Positions 34,792-44,689 are shown, counted from the first letter of the stretch. The stretch is 64,000 nucleotides of DNA from Micromonospora olivasterospora (GCF_007830265.1 NZ_VLKE01000001.1:930001-994000); one strand, 5' to 3'. Notes: a model not told the origin generated them from the letters alone. A program made the numbers and translations.

Positions 34792-36965
34792 CAGCGCAGG
34801 CGGTAGACGGCCATCCGGGCGTTCGTGTAGCGCAGCTCGGCCAGCGTGGCCAGCGCCTCGGACTCCCGCCCGACCTGGCGGTCGACGACCAGCCAGCGCA
34901 CGCCGTACGTGTCGCGCAGGTGGGCCAGGCCGTCGGCCGTCGGGGCGGTGAACGCCTCGTCGTTGGCGCGCAGCCGCGCGGCGTCCCAGAACGGGGCGTA
35001 CGGGCCGCCGGGCAGGCCGACCATCCGGGGCGCGAACGCCCACCCCTCGACCAGCACCGCGCGCTCGGTGTACCCGCTCAGCCAGAACGACCGGGCGTCG
35101 CACCAGCCCTGCACCACCGCCCGGCAGTGCGCGTTGGTCGCCACCACGTCGTCGGGCTCGCTGTGGTCGTGCACCCAGCGGGCCGCCGCCACGCGGGAGG
35201 CCGGCATCCGCTCCACCGGGTACGCCCCGCCGTTGGGATACCGGTGGGCGGCCGCCGCGTCCAGCACCAGCCCGGGCGCGCCCGCGACCAGGGCGGCGGT
35301 GAGCAGCACCGCCCCGCCCCGGCCGGCGAGCCCCGGCCACCGGCCCACCAGCGCCGGCCAGCACAGCGCCACCAGCACCGCCACCGCCGCCAGCGCCATC
35401 GCCCACGTCAGCAGCGGCAGCACCGGGGCGTACGCCGGGCCGGCCGGCCCGGGGGCCGGATGGCGCAGCTGGACGGCGGTGAGCAGCACGGCGAACCCGG
35501 CCGCCCCGGCCGCGAGCAGCGCCCGGCCCCGGACGCCCAGCGCGGCCCGGTCCAGCAGCTCCGCCCAGCCCCACGCCGACAGGATCACCCCGAACGCGAA
35601 CCCGGCCCGGGTGAAGTACTGGTTGCTGCTGCCCGGGTGGCCGACCAGCAGGTAGATCGCCGGCCCGGCGAGCGCGCCGCCGAGCAGGAACACCTGCACC
35701 GGCTCCAGCCGCCACCGGCGCAGCCGCAGCAGCGCCAGCGCCCCGGCCAGCCGAAGCTGGAGGTTGAGCAGGAACGCGCCGAAAACCGCCACCCAGAGCA
35801 GCGCGGTCACCCCCGCCGGGTGGCCCGTGCCGACGTACGGGCGCAGCCCCGAGAACGGGTCGACGGTCACCCCGTGGCTCTCGAACGCGAACAGCACGGC
35901 GGTGGCGAACAGCTGCGCGGCCAGCGCCAGCCCCGCCGCCGCCAGCACCGCCCGGGGCGGCCGGCGGCGGGCCAGCAGCGCCACGGCGGCGGTGAAGGCG
36001 AGCGCCGCCAGCACCACCGGCACCGAGCTGGCCTTCGCCCCCGTCGAGGCGGCCAGGAACAGCACCGCGAGCGCCCACCCGCCGCGCCCGAGCGCCGGCA
36101 CGGTCGACCCGCGGGCCCGGCCGACGATCTCCCCGAGCGCGGCGACCAGCGGCAGCAGCAGGACCCAGCTGTACGTCATCGACGGGCTGCCCCAGACGAT
36201 GAACGTGGCCTGGGTGCCGAAGAGCTGGCGCACCCCGTTCTCGTAGCCGAACTCCCCGACGGTGAACATCAGCGCGGCGGCGCCCACCCCCGCGTACGCC
36301 CGGCCGGAGACCCGCCAGCCGACCACCGCGACCAGCACGGCGGCGAGCGCGCACAGGGTCGGCACGCCCAGCCGGAAGAACACCGTCGGCAGGTCGACGC
36401 CGCTGACCAGGCTGGCCGCGGCGAAGTGGGCGAAGCCGAACCAGTGGTAGTGCAGCGGCTCCCCGGCGACCTGCGGCACCTCCAGCGGCACCCGGTGGGT
36501 GGCCGCGCCGGCCAGGGAGAGCTGGAACGCCAGGTCGATGTACTGTGCCTGCCCCTCGTCGGTGGGCAGCACCGGGTTGACCCGCAGGAACGACTCGGTC
36601 AGGTAGAGCGTGAAGCCGGCGACCACGGCGGCGAGCGACCACGCCCAGCCGGCGGGAACCGGGACGTACCCGGCGGGCCGCCAGTGCCGGCGCAGCCGGG
36701 GCACGGCCACGAACGGCGCCAGCACCGCCAGCGGCCACAACCACAGCCAGCCGGGCCGCCCCGCGGCGGTGAACGCCGCCCAGCCGACCAGCTCCAGCAC
36801 CAGCCCGACCGCGGCGCCCAGCGCCAGGTCCTCGACCAGGGTGTGCGGGCGGCGGCGCAGCGCCCGGAAGACCAGCGTGCCGGGCAGCAGCACGGCCAGC
36901 AGGACGTACCCGGTCCAGCGGGCCACGTCGAGCGCCGGGGTGCCGGTGGCGAGCAGGGCGGCCAC
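34791..36965 (-). CDS. Large polytopic membrane protein, probably glycosyltransferase-like
   Basis: The 724-residue protein has about 13-15 hydrophobic helices and a soluble C-terminal domain from about 590 (RYPNGGAYPVERMPASRVAA, VRWLVVDRQVGRE). A short acidic loop after the third helix (VNPVLPTDEGQAQYIDLAFQ) resembles the first extracytoplasmic loop of GT-C polyprenol-phosphate-sugar-dependent transferases. It follows directly after a dolichol-phosphate-mannose-synthase-like gene, which fits. The GTG at 36965 is the first usable start in the hydrophobic frame, but a few upstream residues may be missing. Confidence 0.75.
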   Translation of the reverse strand: MAALLATGTPALDVARWTGYVLLAVLLPGTLVFRALRRRPHTLVEDLALGAAVGLVLELVGWAAFTAAGRPGWLWLWPLAVLAPFVAVPRLRRHWRPAGYVPVPAGWAWSLAAVVAGFTLYLTESFLRVNPVLPTDEGQAQYIDLAFQLSLAGAATHRVPLEVPQVAGEPLHYHWFGFAHFAAASLVSGVDLPTVFFRLGVPTLCALAAVLVAVVGWRVSGRAYAGVGAAALMFTVGEFGYENGVRQLFGTQATFIVWGSPSMTYSWVLLLPLVAALGEIVGRARGSTVPALGRGGWALAVLFLAASTGAKASSVPVVLAALAFTAAVALLARRRPPRAVLAAAGLALAAQLFATAVLFAFESHGVTVDPFSGLRPYVGTGHPAGVTALLWVAVFGAFLLNLQLRLAGALALLRLRRWRLEPVQVFLLGGALAGPAIYLLVGHPGSSNQYFTRAGFAFGVILSAWGWAELLDRAALGVRGRALLAAGAAGFAVLLTAVQLRHPAPGPAGPAYAPVLPLLTWAMALAAVAVLVALCWPALVGRWPGLAGRGGAVLLTAALVAGAPGLVLDAAAAHRYPNGGAYPVERMPASRVAAARWVHDHSEPDDVVATNAHCRAVVQGWCDARSFWLSGYTERAVLVEGWAFAPRMVGLPGGPYAPFWDAARLRANDEAFTAPTADGLAHLRDTYGVRWLVVDRQVGRESEALATLAELRYTNARMAVYRLR

Positions 36966-37110
36966 GACGGCGGCGTAGCCGGCGACGGCGGGGGCGAAGC
37001 GCAGGGCCGCGGGGCGGCGGGCGGTCGCGCCGCCGCCCGGCGCGGCGGGGCGCCGGCGGCGTCGGGTTCGCGGGGCCGCGGCGGCTCGGCGCCGCCGGTG
37101 GCGAGCGCGG

Positions 37111-38136
37111 TCACCGGAGGCTGTCGGCCAGCTCGGCCGGGCCGTCGGAGGCGGCCGGCGCGCCGTCGCCGGGGCGGCGGTCCGCTCCCGCGTCGCCGTC
37201 CGCGCCGGTGTCGCTGGCCACGAAGTACGCCGGGCGGCCCTGCACGGCGGTGTAGACGCGGGCCACGTACTCGCCGAGCAGGCCGAGGCAGAGTAGCTGC
37301 ACCGCGCCGAGGAAGAGGATCGCCACGTAGAGCGAGGGCCAGCCGGTCACCGTGCTGCCCGCGAGCCACGCGACCACGGCGACGACCACCAGCACGCCGC
37401 AGACCGCCACGCCGGCCAGCCCGAGCCAGGTGGCCACCCGCAGCGGTACGGCGGAGAAGCTCGTGACGCTCTCGACGGCCAGGCCGGCCATCCGGGACAG
37501 CGGATACTTGGTGCGGCCGGCCGCGCGCTCCTCGCGCTCGTAGCTGACCTCCCCGCTGGGGAAGCCGAGCCACGGCACCACCAGCCGCAGCACCGGGCTG
37601 CGCTCGGGCAGCTCCCGCAGCGCCTCCACCGCCGCCCGGCTGAGCAGCCGGAAGTCGCCGGCCTGCGCGGGCACCTGCTTGCCGACCAGCCGCCGCATCA
37701 GCCGGTAGTAGCCGGCCGCCGTCCACCGCTTGAAGCGGGTGTCGCTGCTGCGGTCGGCGCGCACCCCGTACACGACGTCCAGGCCCTCGGCGCGGGCCCG
37801 GCGCAGCATCTCGGCGATCGCCTCCGGCGGGTCCTGCAGGTCGGCGTCGATGCTGACCACGTACCGGCCGCGGGCCCGCAGCACCCCGGCGACCAGCGCC
37901 GCCTGGTGGCCGCTGTTGCGCCGCAGCCGCAGCACCCGCAGCTGCGGCCAGCGGGCGCGCAGCCCGGCCAGGCCGGCGGCGGTGCCGTCGGTGCTGCCGT
38001 CGTCCACCGCCAGCACCTCGTAGGGCTCGTCGAGCCCGTCGAGGACGGCGCGCAGCCGCTGGGCGAGCAGCGGCAGCACGCTCTCCTCGTTGAACATCGG
38101 GACCACCACCGACACTGCCGGCTCCGGTCGCGTCAC
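37111..38136 (-). CDS. GT2 family polyprenyl-phosphate sugar transferase
   Basis: The 341-residue protein has a GT2 domain (AVSVVVPMFNEESVLPLLAQ, VDDGSTDGT, SIDADLQDPPEAI) and two C-terminal transmembrane helices (about 230-255 and 265-290). This is the layout of DpmA/GtrB-type enzymes that make polyprenyl-phosphate sugars on the inner membrane face. The product would serve the neighbouring GT-C-like membrane protein. A disordered charged tail follows. Confidence 0.9.
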   Translation of the reverse strand: MTRPEPAVSVVVPMFNEESVLPLLAQRLRAVLDGLDEPYEVLAVDDGSTDGTAAGLAGLRARWPQLRVLRLRRNSGHQAALVAGVLRARGRYVVSIDADLQDPPEAIAEMLRRARAEGLDVVYGVRADRSSDTRFKRWTAAGYYRLMRRLVGKQVPAQAGDFRLLSRAAVEALRELPERSPVLRLVVPWLGFPSGEVSYEREERAAGRTKYPLSRMAGLAVESVTSFSAVPLRVATWLGLAGVAVCGVLVVVAVVAWLAGSTVTGWPSLYVAILFLGAVQLLCLGLLGEYVARVYTAVQGRPAYFVASDTGADGDAGADRRPGDGAPAASDGPAELADSLR

Positions 38137-38230
38137 GGCGCTGGCCTCCGTCCTCGCCGGCGGTGTCGGGACAGCCGAACGCTACCAGCCGGGCCGGGGG
38201 GCGCAGGCCGGTCCGGCGCGGTGCCGCGCC

Positions 38231-39961
38231 CTACTTCGCGCAGGAGGTCGCGGGAAGCCCGGGTACGGGCACCGGCGAGCGCCCGGTCGGCTCGGCCCTG
38301 CCGGCGAGCACGTTCGCCAGCGCCGTCATCGAGGCCGGGCTGGAGGAGTACGTGGCCAGCAGCGTGGGCGACTTCGCCCGCGCCAGCAGGTACGGGGTGT
38401 CCATCGCGACGGTCACGGCGGCGTCCGCGCTGAGGTCGCCGGCGCCGTCGCCGTACCCGACGAGGTGCACCTTCGTCCCGCCGCTCGGCTTGACCTCCAC
38501 CCCGGCCGCGGTCAGCGCCTCGGCCAGCAGCGCCCGGGTCCGGTCTCGGCCGCCGGAGGAGGTGACGGTCACCGGGCCGCGTACGCCGACGGCGCAGGAG
38601 CCGCGCAGCACGGTCACCGCGCCGGCGGCCAGCGCCTCGGCCGCCCCGCGGTGCTCCGGGCTGTCGAGCGTGGACATCGCCGGGGCGGGGCGGTCGGCCA
38701 GGGTGAACTTCATGGTCAGCACCCGGGTGGCCGCCTCGACCAGCCGCGCCCGGGGCAGCGACCCGTCGCGCAGCGCGGCGAGCAGCCCGTCGTACGCCTG
38801 GGTGACGTTCGGCGGCATCAGGATCAGGTCGTTGCCGGCGTCGAGCGCCCGCACCGCCGCCTCCCCCGGTGACCAGCGCTTGGCCGGCGGCATGTTCATC
38901 CCGTCCGTGACCAGCACGCCCGTGAAGCCGAGCTGCCCGCGCAGCACGTCGGTGAGGACCTTGCGGGAGAAGGTCGCCGGGACGCCGGGGTCGATCGAGG
39001 TGACGTCGAGGTGCGCGGACATCACCGCGAGGGCCCCGGCGTCGATGCCGGCCGAGAACGGCGGGAACGCCACGCTGTCGAGCACCTTGCGGGACTGGCC
39101 GACCACCGGCACGTCCTTGTGCGAGTCGGCGGCGCTGAGGCCGTGGCCCGGGAAGTGCTTGACGGTGGCCGCCACGCCGGCGGCCTGCAGCCCCCGGACC
39201 GCGCCGGCCACCTGCGCTCCGGCCCGCCGCGGGTCCGCGCCGAACGACCGGGACCCGATCACGGTGCTGCGCTTGGCGAGCACGTCGGCGACCGGGGCGA
39301 AGTCCATGTTGATCCCCATGGCGGCCAGCTCGGTGCCGGCGGCCCGCCAGGCGGCCTCGGTGCGCGCCGGGTCGCCGGCCGCCCCGGCCGCCAGGGGGCT
39401 GGGCAGCAGCGTGACGCCGTCGGTGATCCGGGTGACCACGCCGTACTCCTGGTCGGTGCCGATCAGGAAGCCGGCCGGGCCGGCGGCCAGCTTTCCGCCG
39501 GCCTCCCGCAGCCCGCTGGTCAGCTCGCGGACCTGCCGGGGGTTCTCGACGTTGGTGGTGACCTGGTTGCCGGAGGTGGGGTCGTCGGCGCTGAAGCCGA
39601 CGAGGATGACCCCGCCCAGCCGGTACTTCGCGACCATCTCGGCCGGGGTGGCCACCCCGGCGAGGGTCCGGTTGCCGGCGGCGGAGGCTTCCGACACCTC
39701 CGTCGCCGAGCTGCCGTACGCGTAGGGCATCAGCACCTGGCCGACCAGGTCCTCGTCGGCGAGGGTGCCGACGAGGGCGGCGGCGCGGGCCGCCGGGTCG
39801 ACGGCGGTCGATCCGGACGGGGTCGGCGGCGCGGCCGGGGCGGTGGTCGGCGGGGCGACGGCCGGCCCGCCGGACTGCCCCGCACACCCCGTGAGGAGCA
39901 GCGCGGTCAGGGCGGTGAGCGCGACGCCGGCACGTCGAGGGGTAATCGACACGCCGCCCAT
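38231..39961 (-). CDS. Glycoside hydrolase family 3 lipoprotein (NagZ-like)
   Basis: The 576-residue protein has a lipoprotein signal (VALTALTALLLTGCAGQSGG, lipobox L-L-T-G-C) and a GH3 catalytic barrel. The hallmark ATVKHFPGHGLSAADSHKDV lies near residues 262-280 and the nucleophile region GVLVTDGMNM near 345-352. These match beta-N-acetylglucosaminidases that trim peptidoglycan or other glycans outside the cell. A C-terminal GH3 domain is present. The start could also be the GTG three codons later. Confidence 0.9.
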   Translation of the reverse strand: MGGVSITPRRAGVALTALTALLLTGCAGQSGGPAVAPPTTAPAAPPTPSGSTAVDPAARAAALVGTLADEDLVGQVLMPYAYGSSATEVSEASAAGNRTLAGVATPAEMVAKYRLGGVILVGFSADDPTSGNQVTTNVENPRQVRELTSGLREAGGKLAAGPAGFLIGTDQEYGVVTRITDGVTLLPSPLAAGAAGDPARTEAAWRAAGTELAAMGINMDFAPVADVLAKRSTVIGSRSFGADPRRAGAQVAGAVRGLQAAGVAATVKHFPGHGLSAADSHKDVPVVGQSRKVLDSVAFPPFSAGIDAGALAVMSAHLDVTSIDPGVPATFSRKVLTDVLRGQLGFTGVLVTDGMNMPPAKRWSPGEAAVRALDAGNDLILMPPNVTQAYDGLLAALRDGSLPRARLVEAATRVLTMKFTLADRPAPAMSTLDSPEHRGAAEALAAGAVTVLRGSCAVGVRGPVTVTSSGGRDRTRALLAEALTAAGVEVKPSGGTKVHLVGYGDGAGDLSADAAVTVAMDTPYLLARAKSPTLLATYSSSPASMTALANVLAGRAEPTGRSPVPVPGLPATSCAK

Positions 39962-40036
39962 CCCACCAGTTCACCCTTATCGGGGCAAGTTGACCTGGTA
40001 CGGGCCGGCAGCGTCCGGCCTGCGTGCCCGAGGCGG

Positions 40037-40528
40037 TCAGCCGACCCGGGTGAGCAGGGTCACGGGGGCGCCGTCGCCGGCGTACCGGTAGGGCTCCAGC
40101 TCGGCGTCCCAGGCGGTGCCGAGCGCCTTGTCGAGGGCGTGCGCCAGCGCCTCCGGGGCACGGGCGGCGGCCATGATGGCGCGCAGCCGGTCCTCGCCCA
40201 GCTGGATGTCGCCGGCCGCGCCCACCGTGGCCCGGAACAGGCCCCGGCCCGGCACGTACATGAAGCGCTCCCCGTCGGCACCGGCGCTCGGTTCCTCGGT
40301 CACCTCGAAACGGATCATGGGCCACTGCCGGAGGGCAGCGGCCAGCTCGGCGCCCGTCCCCGGACGACCGGTCCACCCGCACTCGGCGCGTCGGGCGCCG
40401 GGGTCGACGGGCTGAGCCGTCCACTGCAGGTTGACCGGCGCGGCGAGGACGCGCGCGATCGCCCACTCGACGTGTGAGCACACGGCGAGCGGGGTCGAGT
40501 GGACGTATACGACGCCACGCGTTGGCAC
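40037..40528 (-). CDS. DUF3145 domain protein
   Basis: The 163-residue protein begins with a GTG preceded by GGGAGG and contains VVYVHSTPLAVCSHVEWAIA, ECGWTGRPGTGAELAAALRQ and WDAELEPYRYAGDGAPV. This is the DUF3145 family, nearly universal in actinobacteria but without known function. It is a useful marker of the phylum. Confidence 0.9.
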   Translation of the reverse strand: MPTRGVVYVHSTPLAVCSHVEWAIARVLAAPVNLQWTAQPVDPGARRAECGWTGRPGTGAELAAALRQWPMIRFEVTEEPSAGADGERFMYVPGRGLFRATVGAAGDIQLGEDRLRAIMAAARAPEALAHALDKALGTAWDAELEPYRYAGDGAPVTLLTRVG

Positions 40529-40874
40529 GGAGACCTCCCGGAGAGCGAGGTGCGTCTTCCCCTACGACCTCGACCACCCGAGTTGTCACTGGAACACATG
40601 ATGACTGGTGTGACGGATGGTACGCCAGGGAATCGGAAAATTGCCCTCGGGCAGACCGCGCATCCGACCTACCGGCGGGCCGGAATAGCTGGGTGGCTCA
40701 CCCGGTTGTGCTCTCCGGACAGGCACGGTGACCAGCCAGGTGCCGTGGTCGTGTACAGTTCCATCGGCGGCTTGTGCCGCGCACATCTTCGGCGGGCCGA
40801 GGCTCCACCCGGGCGTCACCCGTCAACAGCCCCCGGACGTTACCGTCCTCCCGTACGTCTCAAGGAGTACCTCC
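40529..40874. other. Intergenic region between divergent genes, no gene recognised
   Basis: This 346-bp stretch lies between the divergent DUF3145 gene and the small conserved protein. It is less GC-rich than its surroundings, as expected for two promoters. I see no convincing coding frame or structured RNA. A possible -10 element TACAGT lies near 40755. Confidence 0.4.
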
Positions 40875-41204
40875 GTGGCGAGCAACACCTCTAAGACCGC
40901 GCGCGCGTCAGTCCGGGCCGGCCAGGCTGGCCAAGGTGGCGCCCTCAGCGTGCTGGGCGAGTTCAAGTACATCATCCCGCTCAACGGCGGCAAGCACGCC
41001 TACCTGCGGAACCTGACCAACGGCAAGACGGCGCACCTGCGCACCGACTCCGAGGCCTTCATCGAGGAGATCCGGGTGCTGGCCGCCGCCGGCCACGCCG
41101 CCAAGATCCGGGCCGAGATCAACGGCCTCGCGGCCGCCCACCCGGAGCACGGCTGGGACGCCACCGAGAAGCGCCTCGTCGAGGCCGGCGTCTTCGAGGG
41201 CTGA
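40875..41204 (+). CDS. Small conserved actinobacterial protein
   Basis: The GTG at 40875 follows AAGGAG by seven bases and gives 109 residues. The N-terminus is basic and Ala-rich. The rest (LSVLGEFKYIIPLNGGKHAY, LRNLTNGKTAHLRTDSEAFI, HPEHGWDATEKRLVEAG) looks like a compact folded domain. I do not recognise a characterised family. It is followed by a terminator. Confidence 0.75.
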   Translation: MASNTSKTARASVRAGQAGQGGALSVLGEFKYIIPLNGGKHAYLRNLTNGKTAHLRTDSEAFIEEIRVLAAAGHAAKIRAEINGLAAAHPEHGWDATEKRLVEAGVFEG

Positions 41205-41226
41205 GCCCTCCCCCTCGCTGCATCCA

Positions 41227-41260
41227 GAACCGCCCGTCGGGTCGTCCCGGCGGGCGGTTC
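41227..41260 (+). terminator. Terminator hairpin
   Basis: GAACCGCCCG (41227-41236) pairs perfectly with CGGGCGGTTC (41251-41260), and pairing extends inwards through CGG/CCG with one wobble. It follows the small conserved gene by 22 bases. Confidence 0.8.
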
Positions 41261-41356
41261 GTCGTCTCCGCCCTCTTCCTTCTCGCCGGCGGGGTGGTTG
41301 GCCTGGTGCCATGGTGGGTAGCCGATGTTCTCCGGGCGGCCCGAGGGGAGGCGGCG

Positions 41357-42328
41357 ATGCCGGAGCACGTGGAGCTACGGCTGCCCGACGACGTACGCCT
41401 GCACGTCGAGGCGTCCGGGCCGGCCGACGCCGAGGTCACCGCGATCCTGCTGCACGGCTGGACGCTGGACGGGCGCGGCTGGCACCGCCAGCTCGCCGCG
41501 CTCCGGGACGGTTTCGGCGACCGGGTCCGGGTGGTCACGTACGACGCCCGGGGCCACGGCCGGTCCAGCGCCATGCCGCTGCGCACCGCCACCCTGGCCC
41601 AGCTCGGCGACGACCTGGCCGCCGTGGTCGACGCCGTCGCCCCGGCCGGCCCGGTGGTGCTCGTCGGGCACTCGATGGGCGGCATGACGATCATGGAGTA
41701 CGCGCACCGCCACCCCGAACACTTCGCCGCCCGGGCGGCCGGGCTGGTCTTCGTCGCCACCACCGCCGAGGGGCACACCCACACCGGCTACGGCCTCTCG
41801 CCCCGCGTCGCCCGGCTGATCCGGCTGGCCGAGACCACCGGCGCCGGGGTGCTGGCCCGCTGCGGCTCGTGGTGCCCGCCCCGGCCGCTGCTGCGCGCGC
41901 TGCGGCCCAGCATCCGCTGGCTGCTGTTCGGCGACCGCTGCGACCGGACGGACATCCGGCTGGTCACCTCGGCGGTGGCCCGCGCCTCGCTGCGCTCGAT
42001 CGGCGGCTTCCGGGCCTCGATCGGGGCCCAGCACCGGCTGGAGACCCTCGCCGCGCTGTCCCACCTGCCGGCGGCCGCGCTGGTCGGCGACCGGGACCGG
42101 CTCACCCCGCCGCCGTGCGCCGAGTCGATCGCGGCGGCGCTGCCGGAGACCGCGCTGACCGTCTGCCCCGGCGCCGGGCACATGCTGATGATGGAGCGGC
42201 CCGCCGAGGTCAACGCCGCCCTGGCCGGCGTACTGCACCGGGTGCTGGCAGGCGCCCCGCGGGCCGTGCCGGCCGGCGTCCCCGGCGCCGCACCGACCGC
42301 CCGGTCCGACGCCGTCCCGGCCGGCTGA
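41357..42328 (+). CDS. Alpha/beta hydrolase
   Basis: The ATG at 41357 has GGGGAGG five bases upstream and gives 323 residues. Motifs are the HGWTLDG oxyanion region, DARGHGRS, the nucleophile elbow VLVGHSMGGM, an acid in LVGDRDRLTPP and the final GAGHML histidine. This is the complete catalytic triad of a haloperoxidase or esterase-like hydrolase. A low-complexity Ala/Pro tail ends the protein. The substrate is unknown. Confidence 0.88.
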   Translation: MPEHVELRLPDDVRLHVEASGPADAEVTAILLHGWTLDGRGWHRQLAALRDGFGDRVRVVTYDARGHGRSSAMPLRTATLAQLGDDLAAVVDAVAPAGPVVLVGHSMGGMTIMEYAHRHPEHFAARAAGLVFVATTAEGHTHTGYGLSPRVARLIRLAETTGAGVLARCGSWCPPRPLLRALRPSIRWLLFGDRCDRTDIRLVTSAVARASLRSIGGFRASIGAQHRLETLAALSHLPAAALVGDRDRLTPPPCAESIAAALPETALTVCPGAGHMLMMERPAEVNAALAGVLHRVLAGAPRAVPAGVPGAAPTARSDAVPAG

Positions 42329-42463
42329 CCGCCCGCGATCCGGCGGCCGGGACGTGGGGTGGATCGCGGCACCGGCATGGCCCCGCGACGGCGTCCGCCG
42401 GTGGTCGTACCCTCACCCGGTCACCCCGGCGACCGCCGCCACCGTCTGCGAGGAGCCCGTACG

Positions 42464-44581
42464 TTGAGCGACCGGACCACCCTGGAGCAGGAGATCGCCG
42501 TCGAGCAACGGCATCTCGACCGGGTGTACGCCCGCCTCGCCGAACTGCGCCGCGCGGCCGCCCTGGCCGAGAAGGAGGGCTACCGGCTGGCCCGGGTGGG
42601 CAACTTCGGCGCCCTGGTCGAGCGGGACGCCATGGTCTTCCACGCGGCCCGGCGGCGGCACCTGCTCGACGCCGAGCACGAGGGGCTGGTCTTCGGCCGG
42701 CTGGACCTGCGCGAGGGGCAGGTGCTGCACGTCGGTCGGCTCGGGGTGCGCGGCGAGGACGCCGAGACCCTGGTGGTGGACTGGCGGGCCCCCGCCGCCG
42801 CGGCCTTCTACCAGGCCACCCCGGCGCAGCCGCTGGGCGTGGTGCGCCGGCGCACGATCCAGTCCTCGGCGGAGCGGGTGACCCGGATCGAGGACGACCT
42901 GCTGGACCCGGGTGCGGCCCCGCCGGAGATGGTCGTGGTGGGCGACGGGGCGCTGCTGGCAACCCTGTCCCGGGCCACCGGCCGGGGCATGCGGGACATC
43001 GTCGCCACCATCCAGCGGGAGCAGGACGAGGCGATCCGCTCCCCCGGCTCCGGGGTGACCATCGTCTCCGGCGGCCCGGGCACCGGCAAGACGGCCGTGG
43101 CCCTGCACCGTGCGGCGTACCTGCTCTACTCCGACCGCAGCCGGTACGCCGGCGGCGGCATCCTGGTGGTCGGCCCGTCGGCGGTGTTCGTGGAGTACAT
43201 CGCCTCGGTGCTGCCGTCGCTCGGCGAGGAGGCGGCCACCCTGCACTCGCTCGGGTCGCTCTTCCCGGGCATGTCGGCCACCCGCACCGATCCGCCCGAG
43301 GTGGCGGCGGTGAAGGGGTCGCTGCGGATGCGCCGGGTGCTGGAGCGCGCCGCGCGCGACGCCGTGCCGGGCGGCCCCGGCGAGTTGCGCCTGCTCTACC
43401 GGGGCGCGCTGCTGCGGCTGGACCGCCGCGAGCTGGACGGCATCCGCGATCGGGCGCTGTCCCGGGGCGCCCGCCGCAACGAGGTCCGCCGGGCCGGCTT
43501 CGACGGGGTGTTCGCCGCGCTGTGGGCGCAGGCCCGGCGGCTGGACATCCCCCGGCTGCCGGAGCAGCGCGTGTTCGAGGACGAGATCGCCGACCGGCCC
43601 GAGTTCCGCGAGTTCCTCAAGGCGTGGTGGCCGCGCCTGCACCCGCGGCACGTGCTGGGCTGGCTGGCCCGCCCGGAGCGGCTGCGCCGGTACGCCGGGG
43701 GCGTCCTGAGCCGGGCGGAGATCGGCCTGCTCGCCGACGCGTACCGGACGCTGGACGCCGAGGGGCTCACGATCGCCGACATCGCCCTGCTCGACGAGCT
43801 GGACGCGCTGCTCGGCAAGCCGGTGCGGCCGGCCCGGCCGAAGCGGGACCCGTTCCAGCTGGCCGGCGGGGTGCGGGAGCTGAGCACGTACGCCGAGCGG
43901 CAGCGGGCGGCCCGCGAGGCGGCCCGGCAGCGCCCCGAGGACTACCGCGAGTACGCGCACGTGGTCGTCGACGAGGCCCAGGACGTCTCGCCGATGCAGT
44001 GGCGGATGATCGGCCGGCGCGGCCGGCTGGCGTCCTGGACGGTGGTGGGCGACCCGGCGCAGACGGCGTGGACGGGCGCGGAGGAGGAGCTGACCCGGTC
44101 CCGGGACCAGGCGCTGGGCCGGCGCCGCCGGCAGCACTTCACCCTCACCACCAACTACCGCAACTCCGCGGAGATCTTCGCGGTGGCGGCGGCGGAGATC
44201 CGCCGGCTCTACCCGGACCTCGCGCTGCCCAGCGCGGTCCGCTCCACCGGCGTGGACCCGGTCCGACTCGCCGTCCCGCCGGCCGAGCTGCGGCCGGCCG
44301 TCGCGGCGGCGGTCGCCGAGCTGTTGGGCGAGGTGGAGGGCACGGTCGGGGTGATCACCCCGGTCCCGCGCCGGGACGAGGTCGCCGGCTGGCTCGCCGG
44401 CCAGGCCGGCCCGCGCCTGCAGGTAATCACCAGCCTCCAGGCCAAGGGCATGGAGTACGACGGGGTCGTGCTGGTGGCCCCGAGCGAGATCCGGGCCGAC
44501 CCGGGCTCCGGCGTACGGACGCTCTACGTGGCGCTGTCCCGGGCCACCCAGCGCCTCACCACGGTCGATCCGACGGGCTGA
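42464..44581 (+). CDS. helD: HelD-like RNA polymerase-associated helicase
   Basis: The TTG at 42464 follows GAGGAG by eight bases and gives 705 residues. An N-terminal coiled coil (IAVEQRHLDRVYARLAELRR) precedes a superfamily 1 motor with Walker A SGGPGTGKTAVALHRAAYLL, motif II VVVDEAQDVSPMQW, VVGDPAQTAWTG, TTNYRNSAEI and SLQAKGMEYDGV. This is the layout of HelD, which releases stalled RNA polymerase and in some actinobacteria protects against rifamycins. The coiled coil distinguishes it from UvrD/PcrA. Confidence 0.85.
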   Translation: MSDRTTLEQEIAVEQRHLDRVYARLAELRRAAALAEKEGYRLARVGNFGALVERDAMVFHAARRRHLLDAEHEGLVFGRLDLREGQVLHVGRLGVRGEDAETLVVDWRAPAAAAFYQATPAQPLGVVRRRTIQSSAERVTRIEDDLLDPGAAPPEMVVVGDGALLATLSRATGRGMRDIVATIQREQDEAIRSPGSGVTIVSGGPGTGKTAVALHRAAYLLYSDRSRYAGGGILVVGPSAVFVEYIASVLPSLGEEAATLHSLGSLFPGMSATRTDPPEVAAVKGSLRMRRVLERAARDAVPGGPGELRLLYRGALLRLDRRELDGIRDRALSRGARRNEVRRAGFDGVFAALWAQARRLDIPRLPEQRVFEDEIADRPEFREFLKAWWPRLHPRHVLGWLARPERLRRYAGGVLSRAEIGLLADAYRTLDAEGLTIADIALLDELDALLGKPVRPARPKRDPFQLAGGVRELSTYAERQRAAREAARQRPEDYREYAHVVVDEAQDVSPMQWRMIGRRGRLASWTVVGDPAQTAWTGAEEELTRSRDQALGRRRRQHFTLTTNYRNSAEIFAVAAAEIRRLYPDLALPSAVRSTGVDPVRLAVPPAELRPAVAAAVAELLGEVEGTVGVITPVPRRDEVAGWLAGQAGPRLQVITSLQAKGMEYDGVVLVAPSEIRADPGSGVRTLYVALSRATQRLTTVDPTG

Positions 44582-44626
44582 CGGGGTACCCGGACGGGGT
44601 CCTCGGTCGGACTGCCGACGATTACT

Positions 44627-44648
44627 TGCATACATAGCGATGTGAGCA
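44627..44648. promoter_or_regulatory. Palindromic operator before cation efflux gene
   Basis: An imperfect 22-bp palindrome has arms TGCnnACAT and ATGTnnGCA separated by nGCn, 16 of 22 positions being symmetric. It lies in an AT-rich patch 41 bases before the preferred start. A site of this size suits an ArsR/SmtB- or MerR-type metal sensor, but no sensor gene is adjacent. Confidence 0.5.
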
Positions 44649-44689
44649 TAGATTGGGCCGGCACCGGGACAGGGACGGAGGGTGTTGGC

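Noticed and set aside
38133..40589. Very long reading frame of about 818 codons antisense to the GH3 and DUF3145 genes
   Set aside because: Its residues are mostly Arg, Gly, Pro and Ala, typical of high-GC shadow frames, whereas the other frames show clear lipoprotein GH3 and DUF3145 proteins.
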